Origin: an uncultured Cohaesibacter sp.
Lineage (GTDB): Bacteria; Pseudomonadota; Alphaproteobacteria; Rhizobiales; Cohaesibacteraceae
Assembly: GCF_963677725.1 (NCBI RefSeq)
Contig: NZ_OY782507.1
Span: 2,418,001 to 2,482,000, forward strand
Direction of reading: 5' to 3'
Length of the DNA: 64,000 bases
The notes under the pieces are model-generated. The model did not search any database, had not been told where the DNA came from, and worked only from the letters and a program-made list of their open reading frames with translations. Position numbers and translations under genes: made by a program. Below are positions 8,108 to 17,749 of the stretch, piece by piece. Every line of letters starts with the position of its first letter. The first letter of the stretch is position 1.

Positions 8108-9886
8108 ATGACTTTCAATATGCTCAAGACCACCGTCAGCGCCGCTGTTCTTTCCCTCGCGCTTGCAGCGCCCGCCTTTGCCGCGGGGCTGGCTGCCCAC
8201 GTGAACAGTGGCACGGTTGCTGAAAGGGATGCTTTTCAGCTGACGCTTACGGCCAAAGGCCAGGTGGGTGCCGCCCCGGATCTTGCACCGTTGCAGAAGG
8301 ATTTTGATATCCTCGGCACGTCGCAATCCTCGTCGACGCAAATCATCAACGGACAACGTTCGCAAAGTGTCAGCTGGATTGTGTCCCTGTCGCCGAAGAC
8401 CAAGGGCACGCTTGAAATCCCCTCCATCAGTGCGGGAAGCCTGAGCAGCGCGCCTGTCGACATCAAGGTTGTGGATGCAAGCGCGATGCCCAAAGCGGTG
8501 GGCGCCTCCGGCATCGATGTGACGGCAAAGCTTGATGATGGCAATCCGTTCCTCTTTCAGGAAACACCGCTCACTGTGCGCATCGAGACCAGTGCGCCCA
8601 TCAAGAGTGCTGAACTGATCGCGCCGCAATCGAGTGCCTTCGAACTCGTTCAGCATGGTGAAGATCGGGTGAGCCAGGCGACCCGCAACGGACAGACGGT
8701 CAACGTGATTGAGCGCACCTATATGCTCAAACCCCAGGAAGAAGGCGCGATTGAAATACGGCCCTTCGTGCTGCGCGGCTCTGTTGAGGATCCCAATGCG
8801 CAGGCGCGTAACCCCTTCGCGGGCATGGGCTTTAGGGGTTTCCCAGGCTTCGGCTCATCCATGTTTAACGACATGTTTGATACCGGCAAACCGTTTGCCG
8901 TTCGCTCCGACCCGATCAAATTGACCGTGCGCGCCGACCCCAATGCAGGCTCCGGACAGCAACATTGGTTCTTGCCCGCCAAGAACGTCAAGCTGAAGGC
9001 CGAATGGACCCCTGCCCACCCGGCATTCAAGGAAGGGGAAGCAGTAAGCCGCCGCGTCAGCCTTTTGGCGCTTGGCGCAAGCGCGGTTCAGCTGCCTGAC
9101 CTCTCCTTTGAAAACACCAATGGTGCGCGGATTTATCTTGATGACGTGCAGACGGGTGAGGACCAGACCGCTGATGGCACGATTGCCAGAAAGGATTTCC
9201 TGCTCTCCGTGGTGCCAACCCACGGTGGCGAAATCACGCTGCCGGAAATCAAGGTGAACTGGACCGACAGTGTCTCCGGTGAGGCCAAGACAGCGACCCT
9301 GCCAAGCGAGGTCATCAAGGCTGAAGGAACCATACCGCCAGCCAACCCATCTGCAGCAGCCACACCGAAGACAGCGCCCGCCGCCCCGGCCGTGCAGGAG
9401 ACGCAGGCGCAGCCGGAATCGAGTGAACCCTTGCCCGTCTATCTGCTTGGCGGTCTGGGTGCGGCTGCGGTTCTGGCCGCGCTCGGCGGTGCGGTCCTCT
9501 ATTTCAGACGCAAGCAGCGCCCTGTTGAAACGGCCCGCAAACCTGTGGCTGCCAACACAGCGAAGCAAGAGCCACGCCCGGATACGCAGTCTGAACGCCG
9601 CAAACACCTGGCACAGGCCCTCACCAAGGCAAAATCCGGCGACCTTCGCGGATGCTACGGCAGTGTTATCGCTTGGCGCCGACTGGCTGGTGGCGAAGAG
9701 GCCATGACCGATGCTGCCAGAGAGACGATTGCGGGTCTCGAAAAAGCAGCCTTCGCCCCTGCAGCAAAAAGCACAGAAGGGCAGGCCCGCAACTGGCTCA
9801 ACACGCTCGCAACAGAAGATCGCAAGATCGGTTCGAAGCAAAGCGAGACATCGTCAAAGCTACCCTCGCTCTATCCCGCGACCTGA
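8108..9886 (+). CDS. batD: BatD-like membrane-anchored protein
   Basis: 592 aa protein with an N-terminal signal peptide (cleavage near APAFA-AG, residue about 25), a long extracytoplasmic region of beta-sandwich type with the family segment SVSWIVSLSPKTKGTLEIPSI at about 90-110, a Pro/Ala-rich linker about 410-440, one TM (about 445-467) and a cytoplasmic tail of about 125 aa. This is the BatD (oxygen tolerance) architecture. It is the last gene of the moxR operon, 14 bases after the previous stop with AAGGAAACAGGA upstream. A strong hairpin follows. The role is structural partner of the VWA proteins at the inner membrane; details are unknown. Confidence 0.9.
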   Translation: MTFNMLKTTVSAAVLSLALAAPAFAAGLAAHVNSGTVAERDAFQLTLTAKGQVGAAPDLAPLQKDFDILGTSQSSSTQIINGQRSQSVSWIVSLSPKTKGTLEIPSISAGSLSSAPVDIKVVDASAMPKAVGASGIDVTAKLDDGNPFLFQETPLTVRIETSAPIKSAELIAPQSSAFELVQHGEDRVSQATRNGQTVNVIERTYMLKPQEEGAIEIRPFVLRGSVEDPNAQARNPFAGMGFRGFPGFGSSMFNDMFDTGKPFAVRSDPIKLTVRADPNAGSGQQHWFLPAKNVKLKAEWTPAHPAFKEGEAVSRRVSLLALGASAVQLPDLSFENTNGARIYLDDVQTGEDQTADGTIARKDFLLSVVPTHGGEITLPEIKVNWTDSVSGEAKTATLPSEVIKAEGTIPPANPSAAATPKTAPAAPAVQETQAQPESSEPLPVYLLGGLGAAAVLAALGGAVLYFRRKQRPVETARKPVAANTAKQEPRPDTQSERRKHLAQALTKAKSGDLRGCYGSVIAWRRLAGGEEAMTDAARETIAGLEKAAFAPAAKSTEGQARNWLNTLATEDRKIGSKQSETSSKLPSLYPAT

Positions 9887-9918
9887 GACAGGACGATTTA
9901 GCAAGTTCTCATCATTTG

Positions 9919-9954
9919 CCGGTGGCTACAGGATTGACACCCTGCAGCCACCGG
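9919..9954. terminator. Hairpin after batD
   Basis: Inverted repeat of two 14-base arms (CCGGTGGCTACAGG and CCTGCAGCCACCGG, one mismatch) with an 8-base loop. No T-run follows directly, so it may end transcription imperfectly or protect the 3' end of the operon mRNA. Confidence 0.55.
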
Positions 9955-10116
9955 TTGGCATATCTGGCTTTTCCGAACGGCCAAAATTCAAGTAAAAATC
10001 CAAATTTTGCAAAGTGCTAGATAATGGCGTCGACTGTACCTAATATCGCTGTTGAGAATTTGTTCATCCAACATTCTCGTGTGGCACAGCAAAGACAAAG
10101 AAGGCAGCCTGACTGA

Positions 10117-12729
10117 ATGGGAATTCAACTTATTAAGAAATATGGGCCACTGGTTGCCGCATTGGTCCTCTTTGGTCTGGGCGCATTTGCAGTTTACAAA
10201 ATGCTTCACGGCATTTCGATTACGGATGTCATAATCCACATCAAGGCGACGCCTCCGGTTTCTCTAGCGCTTGCAATCGCTGCCACTGCCTTCGGCTACA
10301 TGGCACTTGTCGGGTATGACTGGTCCGCCTTGCGATTTATCGGCAGAAATATCAAAATATCGACCGTTGCACTGGGCTCATTCACGGCCTTTGCCTTGAG
10401 CAATTCGATCGGATTGGCGATCGTGTCGGGCGGTGCTGTCAGATACCGGTTTTACCGGGGCCTGCGCCTTTCTGTCGGTGATATTGCTGCCGTATCTACC
10501 TATTGCGCCGTAGCCTTTGGATTTGGGGTCACGATCATTGGTTTTGCAGGCCTTGCCTGGATACCTGATGCACTCAGCAGCTTTGTTCCTCTTTCTGAGT
10601 TGAGCCTTCGAATATTGTCTCTTGTCGTGCTGGTCGTCGTGATTGGCTTTGTCTCATGTGCCTCTTTGCTGCAACGCCCCATCGGATTGGGACCTTTCAA
10701 GCTTGTTGTACCGGGGCCGCGCGAGGTTGTCCTTCAGCTTGTCTTTACGCTTGCAGACATTTTGCTGGCAGCAGCCACACTTTACGTTTTGCTCCCGTCT
10801 GCAACAGCAGCGACGATCTCTTATCCTGAATTTGTTCCCATTTTCATTATTGCAGTCATCGCTGGTATATTGAGCCACGTGCCGGGCGGTATCGGAATTT
10901 TCGAAGCGGTTATTCTGGGCGCAATCTCCTTTGGGACTGATCATACCGCAGCCGTCGCAGCGGCCCTTTTTACCTACCGCGTCATCTACTATTTTCTGCC
11001 ACTTGTCCTCGGTGTCGCCATCCTTGTGGTCCTGGAACTTCGCAACAATTCGAAGTTTTTGCGTATTCCATCAAGTGCCATTCCTGGCTCGGTAAAAGCG
11101 GCTTCCGCTCTCTCTTACCTCATACCGGGGATTATGGCGTCGTTGACCTTCATTGCTGGCGCAGCCCTTGTGCTGAATGGCATGGTCCCGATACCAACGT
11201 CCATTCTGAACGAGTTGAAACCTGCAGTGCCAGTTGGCCTTTTTGAGGCGTACAACGTGGTTATGGGGATTGCAGGCGGCGCGCTGATCGTCGTCGCCAA
11301 CGGTTTGCGGGAACAATCACGCAGCGCACTTTATGTTGTTCTGGCCATCATAGCCGTGGCCATCATAGCGCTAATCTTGCAGCAGCTCGATTTGAACCTT
11401 GCTTTTGGCCTTTTTGTTCTGGCAGCCATTCTCTGGTTTTCAAGAGCGCGGTTCGACAATGTGGCGCCACTTTCCATCGGCAAAAAACCCTTTATTTCCA
11501 TAGCGCTATGGGCGGCATTTGCACTCAGTGTCGTGCTGTTCTTCCAGTTTGCCCATCAGGATGCCAACTACTATCACGCGCGCTGGTGGCAATTCGCATT
11601 TGACGCCAATATGCCGCGTTCACTACGCATCGCAGGGGTGAGTATTTCCCTGTCTCTGCTCCTGTTGTTATTCCTCGCCCTTCGGCCAAAAGTCGGCGCA
11701 CCCATGGTGGAGGCGGATCTGGACACGGAAAAACTGCGCGCCATCATTGCAAATCAGGAAAATGCCGACGCGAATTTTGCTCTGACCGGCGACAAATCCT
11801 TCCTTTTGTCGGCAAACCACAATGCCTTCGTCATGTATGGCCATCATGGGCGTAGCTTTGTCGCGCTCGGCCCGCCCGTCGGCAGGGATCGCGATGACGC
11901 GGTCGACTTGATTGATGCATTTATTGAAGCCGCAGACGATGCCAATTGTCGCCCGGCCTTCTATCAAATTCCCGGCTCAGACCTTTCGCTCTTCGTCGAT
12001 GCGGGCTTTGTGCCAAGCAAGCTTGGAGAGGAGGCCGTCGTCGATCTCACGTCATTCTCTCTGGAGGGTCATGAACCACGGAAGCTGCGACAAGCGCATA
12101 ATCGTGCCTTGCGTGATAATTCCACTCTCGAAATTCTTAACCCCCCGTATTCCGCCGACCAGATCAAGGAATTGAATGCAATCTCCGATGAATGGCTCAG
12201 AGAAAAGAAGTCGCGGGAAAAGAATTTCTCACTCGGAAAATTCGATGAAGCCTACCTTCAGAATTTCCGGATTGCCGTGGTCAAGGCGGACAACCAGATC
12301 GTTGCCTTCGCCAACATTTTCGAAACCGACGTCAAGGAGACCGTGACCATCGATCTGATGCGTCATTCTTCTACGGCACCGTCTGGCACCATGGACTTTC
12401 TTTTCGTCGCTCTCATGCTTGCACTAAAAGACGAAGGCTTTCGCCACTTCTCGCTTGGAATGGCGCCACTGACGGGCCTTGATACAAGCAAACACCCGCG
12501 CCTTTGGGACAAAATTGCCGGCTCCGTTTCGCGCTTTGGCGGACGGTTTTACAATTTCGAGGGCCTGCGCGACTACAAGGACAAATTCCATCCCGAATGG
12601 CGCTCGAAATATCTGATGACCTGGGGCGGCATGGATCCGCTTCTCGTGGCAAGCGATGTGAATGCGCTGGTGAGCGGTGGCCTTCGTGGCGCTGTGATGC
12701 GCGACAAGAAGGCGGCGCCAGACGCCTGA
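10117..12729 (+). CDS. mprF: Bifunctional aminoacyl-phosphatidylglycerol synthase/flippase MprF (LpiA type)
   Basis: 870 aa. The first roughly 540 residues are a polytopic membrane flippase domain (UPF0104-like; SNSIGLAIVSGGAVRYRFY and LSHVPGGIGIFEAVILG are family hallmarks). The C-terminal part (about 560-850) is the DUF2156 GNAT-fold synthase (SANHNAFVMYGHHGRSFVALGPPVG, GMAPLTGLD). MprF uses lysyl- or alanyl-tRNA to modify phosphatidylglycerol and moves it to the outer leaflet, lowering surface negative charge; rhizobial LpiA is acid-induced. Amino acid specificity cannot be read here. The acvB/atvA partner seen in rhizobia is not adjacent. A cardiolipin synthase gene converges on it. Confidence 0.95.
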   Translation: MGIQLIKKYGPLVAALVLFGLGAFAVYKMLHGISITDVIIHIKATPPVSLALAIAATAFGYMALVGYDWSALRFIGRNIKISTVALGSFTAFALSNSIGLAIVSGGAVRYRFYRGLRLSVGDIAAVSTYCAVAFGFGVTIIGFAGLAWIPDALSSFVPLSELSLRILSLVVLVVVIGFVSCASLLQRPIGLGPFKLVVPGPREVVLQLVFTLADILLAAATLYVLLPSATAATISYPEFVPIFIIAVIAGILSHVPGGIGIFEAVILGAISFGTDHTAAVAAALFTYRVIYYFLPLVLGVAILVVLELRNNSKFLRIPSSAIPGSVKAASALSYLIPGIMASLTFIAGAALVLNGMVPIPTSILNELKPAVPVGLFEAYNVVMGIAGGALIVVANGLREQSRSALYVVLAIIAVAIIALILQQLDLNLAFGLFVLAAILWFSRARFDNVAPLSIGKKPFISIALWAAFALSVVLFFQFAHQDANYYHARWWQFAFDANMPRSLRIAGVSISLSLLLLLFLALRPKVGAPMVEADLDTEKLRAIIANQENADANFALTGDKSFLLSANHNAFVMYGHHGRSFVALGPPVGRDRDDAVDLIDAFIEAADDANCRPAFYQIPGSDLSLFVDAGFVPSKLGEEAVVDLTSFSLEGHEPRKLRQAHNRALRDNSTLEILNPPYSADQIKELNAISDEWLREKKSREKNFSLGKFDEAYLQNFRIAVVKADNQIVAFANIFETDVKETVTIDLMRHSSTAPSGTMDFLFVALMLALKDEGFRHFSLGMAPLTGLDTSKHPRLWDKIAGSVSRFGGRFYNFEGLRDYKDKFHPEWRSKYLMTWGGMDPLLVASDVNALVSGGLRGAVMRDKKAAPDA

Positions 12730-12747
12730 CGGGAGCTAAATGTCACG

Positions 12748-12774
12748 GTCGCGCCAACAACTACGAGGCGCGAC
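12748..12774. terminator. Hairpin between mprF and cls
   Basis: GTCGCGCC and GGCGCGAC form an 8-bp stem with an 11-base loop shortly after the mprF stop. No T-run. Possibly a weak terminator; the rest of the 225-base gap to the convergent gene shows nothing I can support. Confidence 0.35.
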
Positions 12775-12955
12775 GGATGGTACCTGTAAAAGGTTTGCAA
12801 GTGGCGCCACGCAGGTTGTCTCCACGGCCATGTTCGGCATGAAGCAGTGTTGGACGGACGCACAAAGGACGTTGTTTCCCTGCTTTGCGATAATTTCTCA
12901 AGTAAGACAACGGTATCCCGTTGCCTGCACGGGCGTTCTCAGTGGGTGTATCCTT

Positions 12956-14314
12956 TCAAAGGATCGGCGAAATAAGCCTGAAAACACCTTCTGAGAACCG
13001 CTTCCAAAAACCGGACTTGGCAAGCCCTTCCGAGGCACCTTCAAGAATATTTTCCATCCAGCACGTAAGCGTAGAAACATCCTCAGCCGTTTCCAGAAAC
13101 AGCATTGTCTCATAGTTCAAAAGCAGACTTCTGGAATCGAAGTTGGCGGAACCGACCATCGCGCGATCATCAATCAGCATGGTCTTTGCGTGAATCATTT
13201 TCGGCAAGGTCAAAATACAAACGCCATCTTCAATAAGCGATCTGAGCGCAGGGCCTCTTGCCAGATCGGCCAGCCACTGGTTGGATTTCACAGGGATCAG
13301 AATTCGAACGTCCACGCCCCGGCGGGCTGCAATGGAAAGCGCCTGAGTCAAGTTCGGGGTGGGCAGAAAATAGGGCGTGAAAACCCAGATACGTGAATTG
13401 GCCTGATGACAGGCCAGAACCACCGCATCGTAGAGCAGATCCTCCTCCATATTGGGACCTGAGGGAATGAGATTGAGGTTTGAACCGCCCTTCTCGTCTC
13501 GCGAAATAGGCTGGTCAGCCCGACGGCTGCCGCCGACAAAGGCCCAATCCGTGGAGAAAACATTGATATATTGTTCGACAACCGGACCTTCTACAACGAA
13601 GGAAAAGTCGATCCACCGATCCTCCTCTTCATGAGGCCCGAGATAATGGGAGGCGACATTACGCCCGCCTGCCCACACGCGCTGGCCGTCAGCAATCACC
13701 ATCTTGCGATGGTTTCTCAAGCTCATATTCACGCCCCTCCCCCAATCGGTAAAGGGCGAATAAAGCTTGACCTCAACACCAGCTGCCTCAAGCCGTTTCA
13801 GGGCTGCCCAGGGTGCGTGCAATGAACCGACCCTGTCGAGAATAACATGCACCGAAACACCAGCCTTCGCTCTTTCTTCCAAAAGCGCGCAAAAAGCTTC
13901 ACCGACGTCATCCTTGGCGAGCAGATAAAGCATAACATCCAGCGAGATTTCGGCATTCTCAACGATTTCGCAAAGTCCGGTCCAGGCTTCGATACCGTCT
14001 TCATGGATCTTGAATAAATTGCCCGACGAGCCAAAAAAACCGCCATTCTGGAGAAGATTGATCACCCGCTTTTCCGGATTGTCAGGTTTGGCAATTGGCG
14101 CGGCTTGATCTGCATGGCTTTCACCGCTCGACTTGCTCTTACGGAACCCGAAGATCAGATAGGCTGGAAGCGCGACATAAGGCACTAGAATAAGGAACAG
14201 AAGCCATGCAAGGGCTGCCTGCGGGCTTCGATTTTGCCCTAAAATGATAAGAGCACTGGCCGCGACCACAAGGCTGATCACGACGACTTCCAAATGCGTT
14301 ATCAACCAGCTCAT
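12956..14314 (-). CDS. cls: Cardiolipin synthase (phospholipase D family)
   Basis: 452 aa. Two N-terminal TM helices (about residues 7-27 and 34-56), then two PLD domains each with a complete HKD motif: NHRKMVIADGQ with downstream GGRN at about 203-220, and IHAKTMLIDDRAMVGSANFDSR near 390-410. The architecture and length match bacterial ClsA-type enzymes that condense two phosphatidylglycerols to cardiolipin and glycerol at the inner membrane. The ATG was chosen over an in-frame TTG three codons upstream. Convergent to mprF, whose product consumes the same substrate, phosphatidylglycerol. Confidence 0.93.
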   Translation of the reverse strand: MSWLITHLEVVVISLVVAASALIILGQNRSPQAALAWLLFLILVPYVALPAYLIFGFRKSKSSGESHADQAAPIAKPDNPEKRVINLLQNGGFFGSSGNLFKIHEDGIEAWTGLCEIVENAEISLDVMLYLLAKDDVGEAFCALLEERAKAGVSVHVILDRVGSLHAPWAALKRLEAAGVEVKLYSPFTDWGRGVNMSLRNHRKMVIADGQRVWAGGRNVASHYLGPHEEEDRWIDFSFVVEGPVVEQYINVFSTDWAFVGGSRRADQPISRDEKGGSNLNLIPSGPNMEEDLLYDAVVLACHQANSRIWVFTPYFLPTPNLTQALSIAARRGVDVRILIPVKSNQWLADLARGPALRSLIEDGVCILTLPKMIHAKTMLIDDRAMVGSANFDSRSLLLNYETMLFLETAEDVSTLTCWMENILEGASEGLAKSGFWKRFSEGVFRLISPIL

Positions 14315-14400
14315 GCTTCCCAACCGTCGTTAAACTTATTCCCTGTCGGTAATACTATGACTACGAAAGGCGCGGAAGGCCCTAATGATACGTCCTCCAA

Positions 14401-14436
14401 CAAAACCGGCCTCAAGGAGATCCAACAGGCCGGTCA
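14401..14436 (-). terminator. Terminator of the emr operon
   Basis: On the minus strand ACCGGCCT and AGGCCGGT form a stem with a 13-base loop, followed by a short T-rich stretch (TTTTGTT). It lies 35-70 bases after the emrB-like stop. Confidence 0.6.
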
Positions 14437-14470
14437 GGAAACGAAGAATTGCTGTCTGGCCATGGGCTTC

Positions 14471-16006
14471 TCAGTTTCCCGATTGCGTCATTGATGCAGG
14501 TCGTCTCAATAGCAGGATCAACGGTCCGAGCACGATGAAGCTTGAGGCGATGAAGACGAAGGTATGATTGAAGGCAATCATCGCAGCTTGCTCGGACATC
14601 TTGCTGGCAAGACGCTGAAGCGCCTGAGCCGAATGAGGCGCAAGATGCATCGATTCATACCAGGACTGAAGGTTGGGATTGGAAGGAACCATGTTCATCG
14701 AGAGACCGCTCCTTGCCTCCGCCAGCGAATGGCTCAGAACCGTGCTTGTGATCGAAATGCCGATCGACGAACCGATGGTTCGCGAAAGGTTGAAAATGCC
14801 AGAACCGAAATCCGTGTCCTCCTTTTTCAACGTCGAGAAGGCAAGGGTTGAAAGCGGAACGAAAATCATGCCCATACCAAGACCCTGAACGAGCGAGGGC
14901 AAGATGACCCAGAAAGCATCCGCCTGTGGCGTCAGCCAACTCATCATCCACGAACCGATGGTTGAAAGCACAAAGCCGGTAGAGACCAGATAACGGGGAT
15001 CCGTCCGGTTGATCAGCGATGCCACAGTGAACATGCCTGCTGCGGCAGCAAATCCCCTTGGTGCCATGACAAGACCGATTGTCTCCGATGGAAAACCATA
15101 GATCTCGCTCATCATGATGGGCTGAAGAGCGATGGTGCCAAACATACCCAACCCGAACGCCAGCATCATGAAGGACGCCGTGGAAAGGTTCCGGTCTTTC
15201 AGCAGCGAGATACGCAGCACCGCATCGCGCCGCCCGATACTGCGCATGACAAACATCGTAAGGCTGACGGCAGCAGTCGCAAAGAGCACCTGAATAAGTC
15301 CAGACGAAAGCCAGTCGCGCTGGTTGCCCTGGTCAAGGCCAGCCTGCAGTGAACCGATCCCGAGGGCCAGCAATCCTGCACCGAGCCAGTCAGCCCTTGT
15401 ATTCTCACGCTTGGTTTCTTTCAGGAAAGCACCCAGCATAATGACATTGAGAATGCCGACCGGCACATTGATATAGAAGACCCACCGCCATGACAGATGC
15501 TCCGCAATAAAGCCACCGAGCGTTGGACCGAGGATCGGTCCCAGCATGATGCCGATTCCCCAAAAAGCCATCGCGCGGCCTCTTTTTTCCGGCGGAAACG
15601 TATCCACCATCACCGATTGGGAAAGCGGCACGATTGAAGCGCCGAATGCGCCTTGCAGCGTGCGGAAGATAATCATCGCATTCAGCGAGCGCGCCTGCCC
15701 ACAAAGTGCTGAGGCAATGACAAAACCAATGACGCTGAAAATCATCAGGCGCTTGCGCCCAAAACGCTTGGAAAGTGTGCCTCCAAGCGGAATAATGACA
15801 GCTTCAGCAACAATGTAAGACGTCAGAACCCAGGTAATCTGATCGCTATTGGCGCCAAGCGCACCCTTCATATCTGCAAGGTTCACATTCACAACGGTCA
15901 TATCGAGAATGACCATGATGGTTGCTAACAGAACGGCAGCCGAGGTGAGAATGGCCTGCATGCCAACCTTGGCCTCAGTCGGTGTGGCGGTGGAGGCCAT
16001 GGTCAC
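14471..16006 (-). CDS. EmrB/QacA-type MFS drug transporter (DHA2 family)
   Basis: 511 aa (509 if the ATG two codons downstream is used). Fourteen-TM drug:H+ antiporter of the major facilitator superfamily. Hallmarks are MVILDMTVVNVNLADM (motif D1 of DHA2), SKRFGRKRLMIFSV (motif A) and IGIMLGPILGPTLGGFI (motif C). With the overlapping upstream HlyD/EmrA-type adaptor it should form a tripartite efflux system with an outer membrane channel encoded elsewhere. Last gene of a three-gene unit that begins at a putative sigma-54 promoter near 17.5 kb. Substrates unknown. Confidence 0.93.
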   Translation of the reverse strand: MTMASTATPTEAKVGMQAILTSAAVLLATIMVILDMTVVNVNLADMKGALGANSDQITWVLTSYIVAEAVIIPLGGTLSKRFGRKRLMIFSVIGFVIASALCGQARSLNAMIIFRTLQGAFGASIVPLSQSVMVDTFPPEKRGRAMAFWGIGIMLGPILGPTLGGFIAEHLSWRWVFYINVPVGILNVIMLGAFLKETKRENTRADWLGAGLLALGIGSLQAGLDQGNQRDWLSSGLIQVLFATAAVSLTMFVMRSIGRRDAVLRISLLKDRNLSTASFMMLAFGLGMFGTIALQPIMMSEIYGFPSETIGLVMAPRGFAAAAGMFTVASLINRTDPRYLVSTGFVLSTIGSWMMSWLTPQADAFWVILPSLVQGLGMGMIFVPLSTLAFSTLKKEDTDFGSGIFNLSRTIGSSIGISITSTVLSHSLAEARSGLSMNMVPSNPNLQSWYESMHLAPHSAQALQRLASKMSEQAAMIAFNHTFVFIASSFIVLGPLILLLRRPASMTQSGN

Positions 16007-17052
16007 TGGCCTCCAGTCGTATCAATCGTTACCTCAGAGGATGCACCAACTCTCAAACCATCTGAAGGACCGGCGTTATCCAAAAGAACGCGAACCGGGA
16101 ATCTCTGGGTGACCTTCACCCAGTTGCCGGTGGCATTATCGGGAGGGAAGAGTGAAAACGCGGTCCCGCTGGCAGGGCTTAGAGCCAAGACCTTGCCGGT
16201 AAAGGTGCGGCCCGGAAGCATATCAATTGTCACTTCAGCAGGTTGGCCGGGCTTGATGTTTGTCAGTGCGTTTTCCTTGAAGTTGGCATCCACCCACCAC
16301 TGGTCGGTTTCCACCAGCTGGGCGACCTCCATGCCGGCGGCTGCGAGCGAACCGGGGCGAATATCGATCTTGCCCACATATCCGTCGGCAGAGGCTTTGA
16401 GCACGGTATTGTCAAGGTCAAGCTGCGCACGTTCAACATCGGCGAGAGCCGATTGAACAAGCGGATTGTCATCGCCGGGTTTGCCCAAGGATGACTGAGC
16501 GCTGCTGAGGGCCGCCTTGGCTGTTTTCACCGCAGCTTCCGCCTCGCTCAAAGCCGCCTTCTGCGCATCGGCTTCGGCTTGGGTGGCTGTTCCCTGCGCC
16601 GCCAGTTTCAGTGTTCTTTGTGTGGCACCGCGCGTGTTTTCCAATGCGGCTTGTTTCGCATCAAGCATTGATTGCGCCGAAACAACCTGGCTCTGCAAGA
16701 CCGAAACTTTCTGACGCGCCCGCACCAGATTTGCCTTGGCCATATCCAGAGAGGCTTTGAAAGAACGCGGATCAATGGTGAAAAGCGTGTCGCCTTTCTT
16801 CACCTTGGAAAACGATTTGACATCGACTGAAACCACGGTCCCCGTTACTTCAGGTGCAATGTGTATGATCGGCGTACCAACATAGGCGTCGTTTGTTGAA
16901 GGATGGCTGTCGGTATAGTCCGACCAGACATAGTAACCGACACCAGCGACAACGACAGCCAGTGCGAGGATAACCAGATTAAGCTTGTTTGACTTTTTGC
17001 CAGCCGTTTTTTCTGAAGCATCATTTGCTTCGATTTCTGTATCGTTGCTCAT
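16003..17052 (-). CDS. EmrA/HlyD-type membrane fusion protein
   Basis: 349 aa periplasmic adaptor. A cytoplasmic N-terminus and one TM (about 25-45) are followed by TNDAYVGTPIIHIAPEVTGTV, the typical EmrA barrel-sandwich half, a long alpha-helical coiled-coil hairpin (about 100-195, Ala/Gln/Lys rich), and the second barrel half with LKASADGYVGKIDIRPGS and FKENALTNIKPGQPAEVTID. The stop overlaps the start of the transporter gene. It links the inner-membrane pump to an outer membrane channel. The closest functional analogues are EmrA and EmrK. Confidence 0.93.
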   Translation of the reverse strand: MSNDTEIEANDASEKTAGKKSNKLNLVILALAVVVAGVGYYVWSDYTDSHPSTNDAYVGTPIIHIAPEVTGTVVSVDVKSFSKVKKGDTLFTIDPRSFKASLDMAKANLVRARQKVSVLQSQVVSAQSMLDAKQAALENTRGATQRTLKLAAQGTATQAEADAQKAALSEAEAAVKTAKAALSSAQSSLGKPGDDNPLVQSALADVERAQLDLDNTVLKASADGYVGKIDIRPGSLAAAGMEVAQLVETDQWWVDANFKENALTNIKPGQPAEVTIDMLPGRTFTGKVLALSPASGTAFSLFPPDNATGNWVKVTQRFPVRVLLDNAGPSDGLRVGASSEVTIDTTGGQ

Positions 17053-17086
17053 CTAAGAACATCCACTGCCTGTTGGTCCAGAAACA

Positions 17087-17455
17087 TTATCGAGCAGAAT
17101 AGAGCGTGTCTTCGGCCTGCGTGGCGAAAGCCCTGAGTTTCTGTCTTGCAATGTCATCAGGGTAGTCTGCATTGGCAATGACGGGGCAATAGGTTGCCAT
17201 AAGCGCATTCACGATATCCGTTTTGGTCGCATCGGGATTGTTTTCGCGAATGTCGTGAATGACCTCGTCAAGACCGTTGCCCTCAGAGCCATCGCCCAGC
17301 AGGCTGCGATACGACTCTACCTTCTGTTGCGTGAGCGAAATTCCAACCGTCGAATCAACATTGGAAAGCTGCGGGCATTCGAGCGCGTAAGCGGGGGCTG
17401 CAACCATCAGGAACAAGGCGGTGAAGGGTAGAAACTTATTATGTGATGCTGACAT
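17087..17455 (-). CDS. Small exported protein of unknown function
   Basis: 122 aa from the ATG preceded by AGAGGA. A signal peptide covers about residues 1-25 (cleavage near APAYA-LE); the mature part is about 97 aa with two cysteines (ECPQLS, TYCPVI) that could form a disulphide. No family recognised. It is the first gene of the unit with the emrA- and emrB-like genes (34-base gap) and lies directly behind a sigma-54 type promoter, so it is probably a periplasmic accessory or stress protein of the same response. Confidence 0.8.
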   Translation of the reverse strand: MSASHNKFLPFTALFLMVAAPAYALECPQLSNVDSTVGISLTQQKVESYRSLLGDGSEGNGLDEVIHDIRENNPDATKTDIVNALMATYCPVIANADYPDDIARQKLRAFATQAEDTLYSAR

Positions 17456-17508
17456 TTTGCAGTCCTCTTGCTGTTCACGTGGATCTGGTTCTTTCACAAA
17501 AATTGTAA

Positions 17509-17524
17509 GCAACTGCTGTGCCAC
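17509..17524 (-). promoter_or_regulatory. Sigma-54 promoter of the small protein-emrAB unit
   Basis: Minus strand TGGCACAGCAGTTGCT matches the sigma-54 consensus TGGCAC-N5-TTGCW with correct -24 GG / -12 GC spacing. It ends about 54 bases before the ATG at 17455. The same element occurs in front of three neighbouring units. Confidence 0.85.
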
Positions 17525-17696
17525 CCGGGCAAAGCATTGGAATTAAACAATTTATTGATTTTGGTGGTATTTCGGCACACGGAATTGGTTTATTTCCACC
17601 AATTCACTGGTGCATATGCCGCAATTCATCGTGGCGCTATTGGTGCCACCCTGACTAAACTATTGAATTAATGCGGAATTGAGTGGCCAGTTTTGA
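17525..17696. promoter_or_regulatory. Divergent control region with dyads
   Basis: Region between two divergent sigma-54 promoters. It contains dyads such as GTGGC-N9-GCCAC near 17630 and GGTGG...CCACC near 17565-17600. These are plausible enhancer sites for the NtrC-type activator encoded next door, but no exact shared motif was proven. Confidence 0.35.
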
Positions 17697-17712
17697 TGGC
17701 ACACGGCTTGCA
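17697..17712 (+). promoter_or_regulatory. Sigma-54 promoter of the two-component operon
   Basis: TGGCACACGGCTTGCA matches the sigma-54 consensus with exact GG/GC spacing. The predicted start of transcription is about 17723, 27 bases before the kinase ATG. It suggests that the two-component system is autoregulated. Confidence 0.85.
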
Positions 17713-17749
17713 TCGGGTAAGCCGAATAAGGGATTCAATAGGTAGGATT

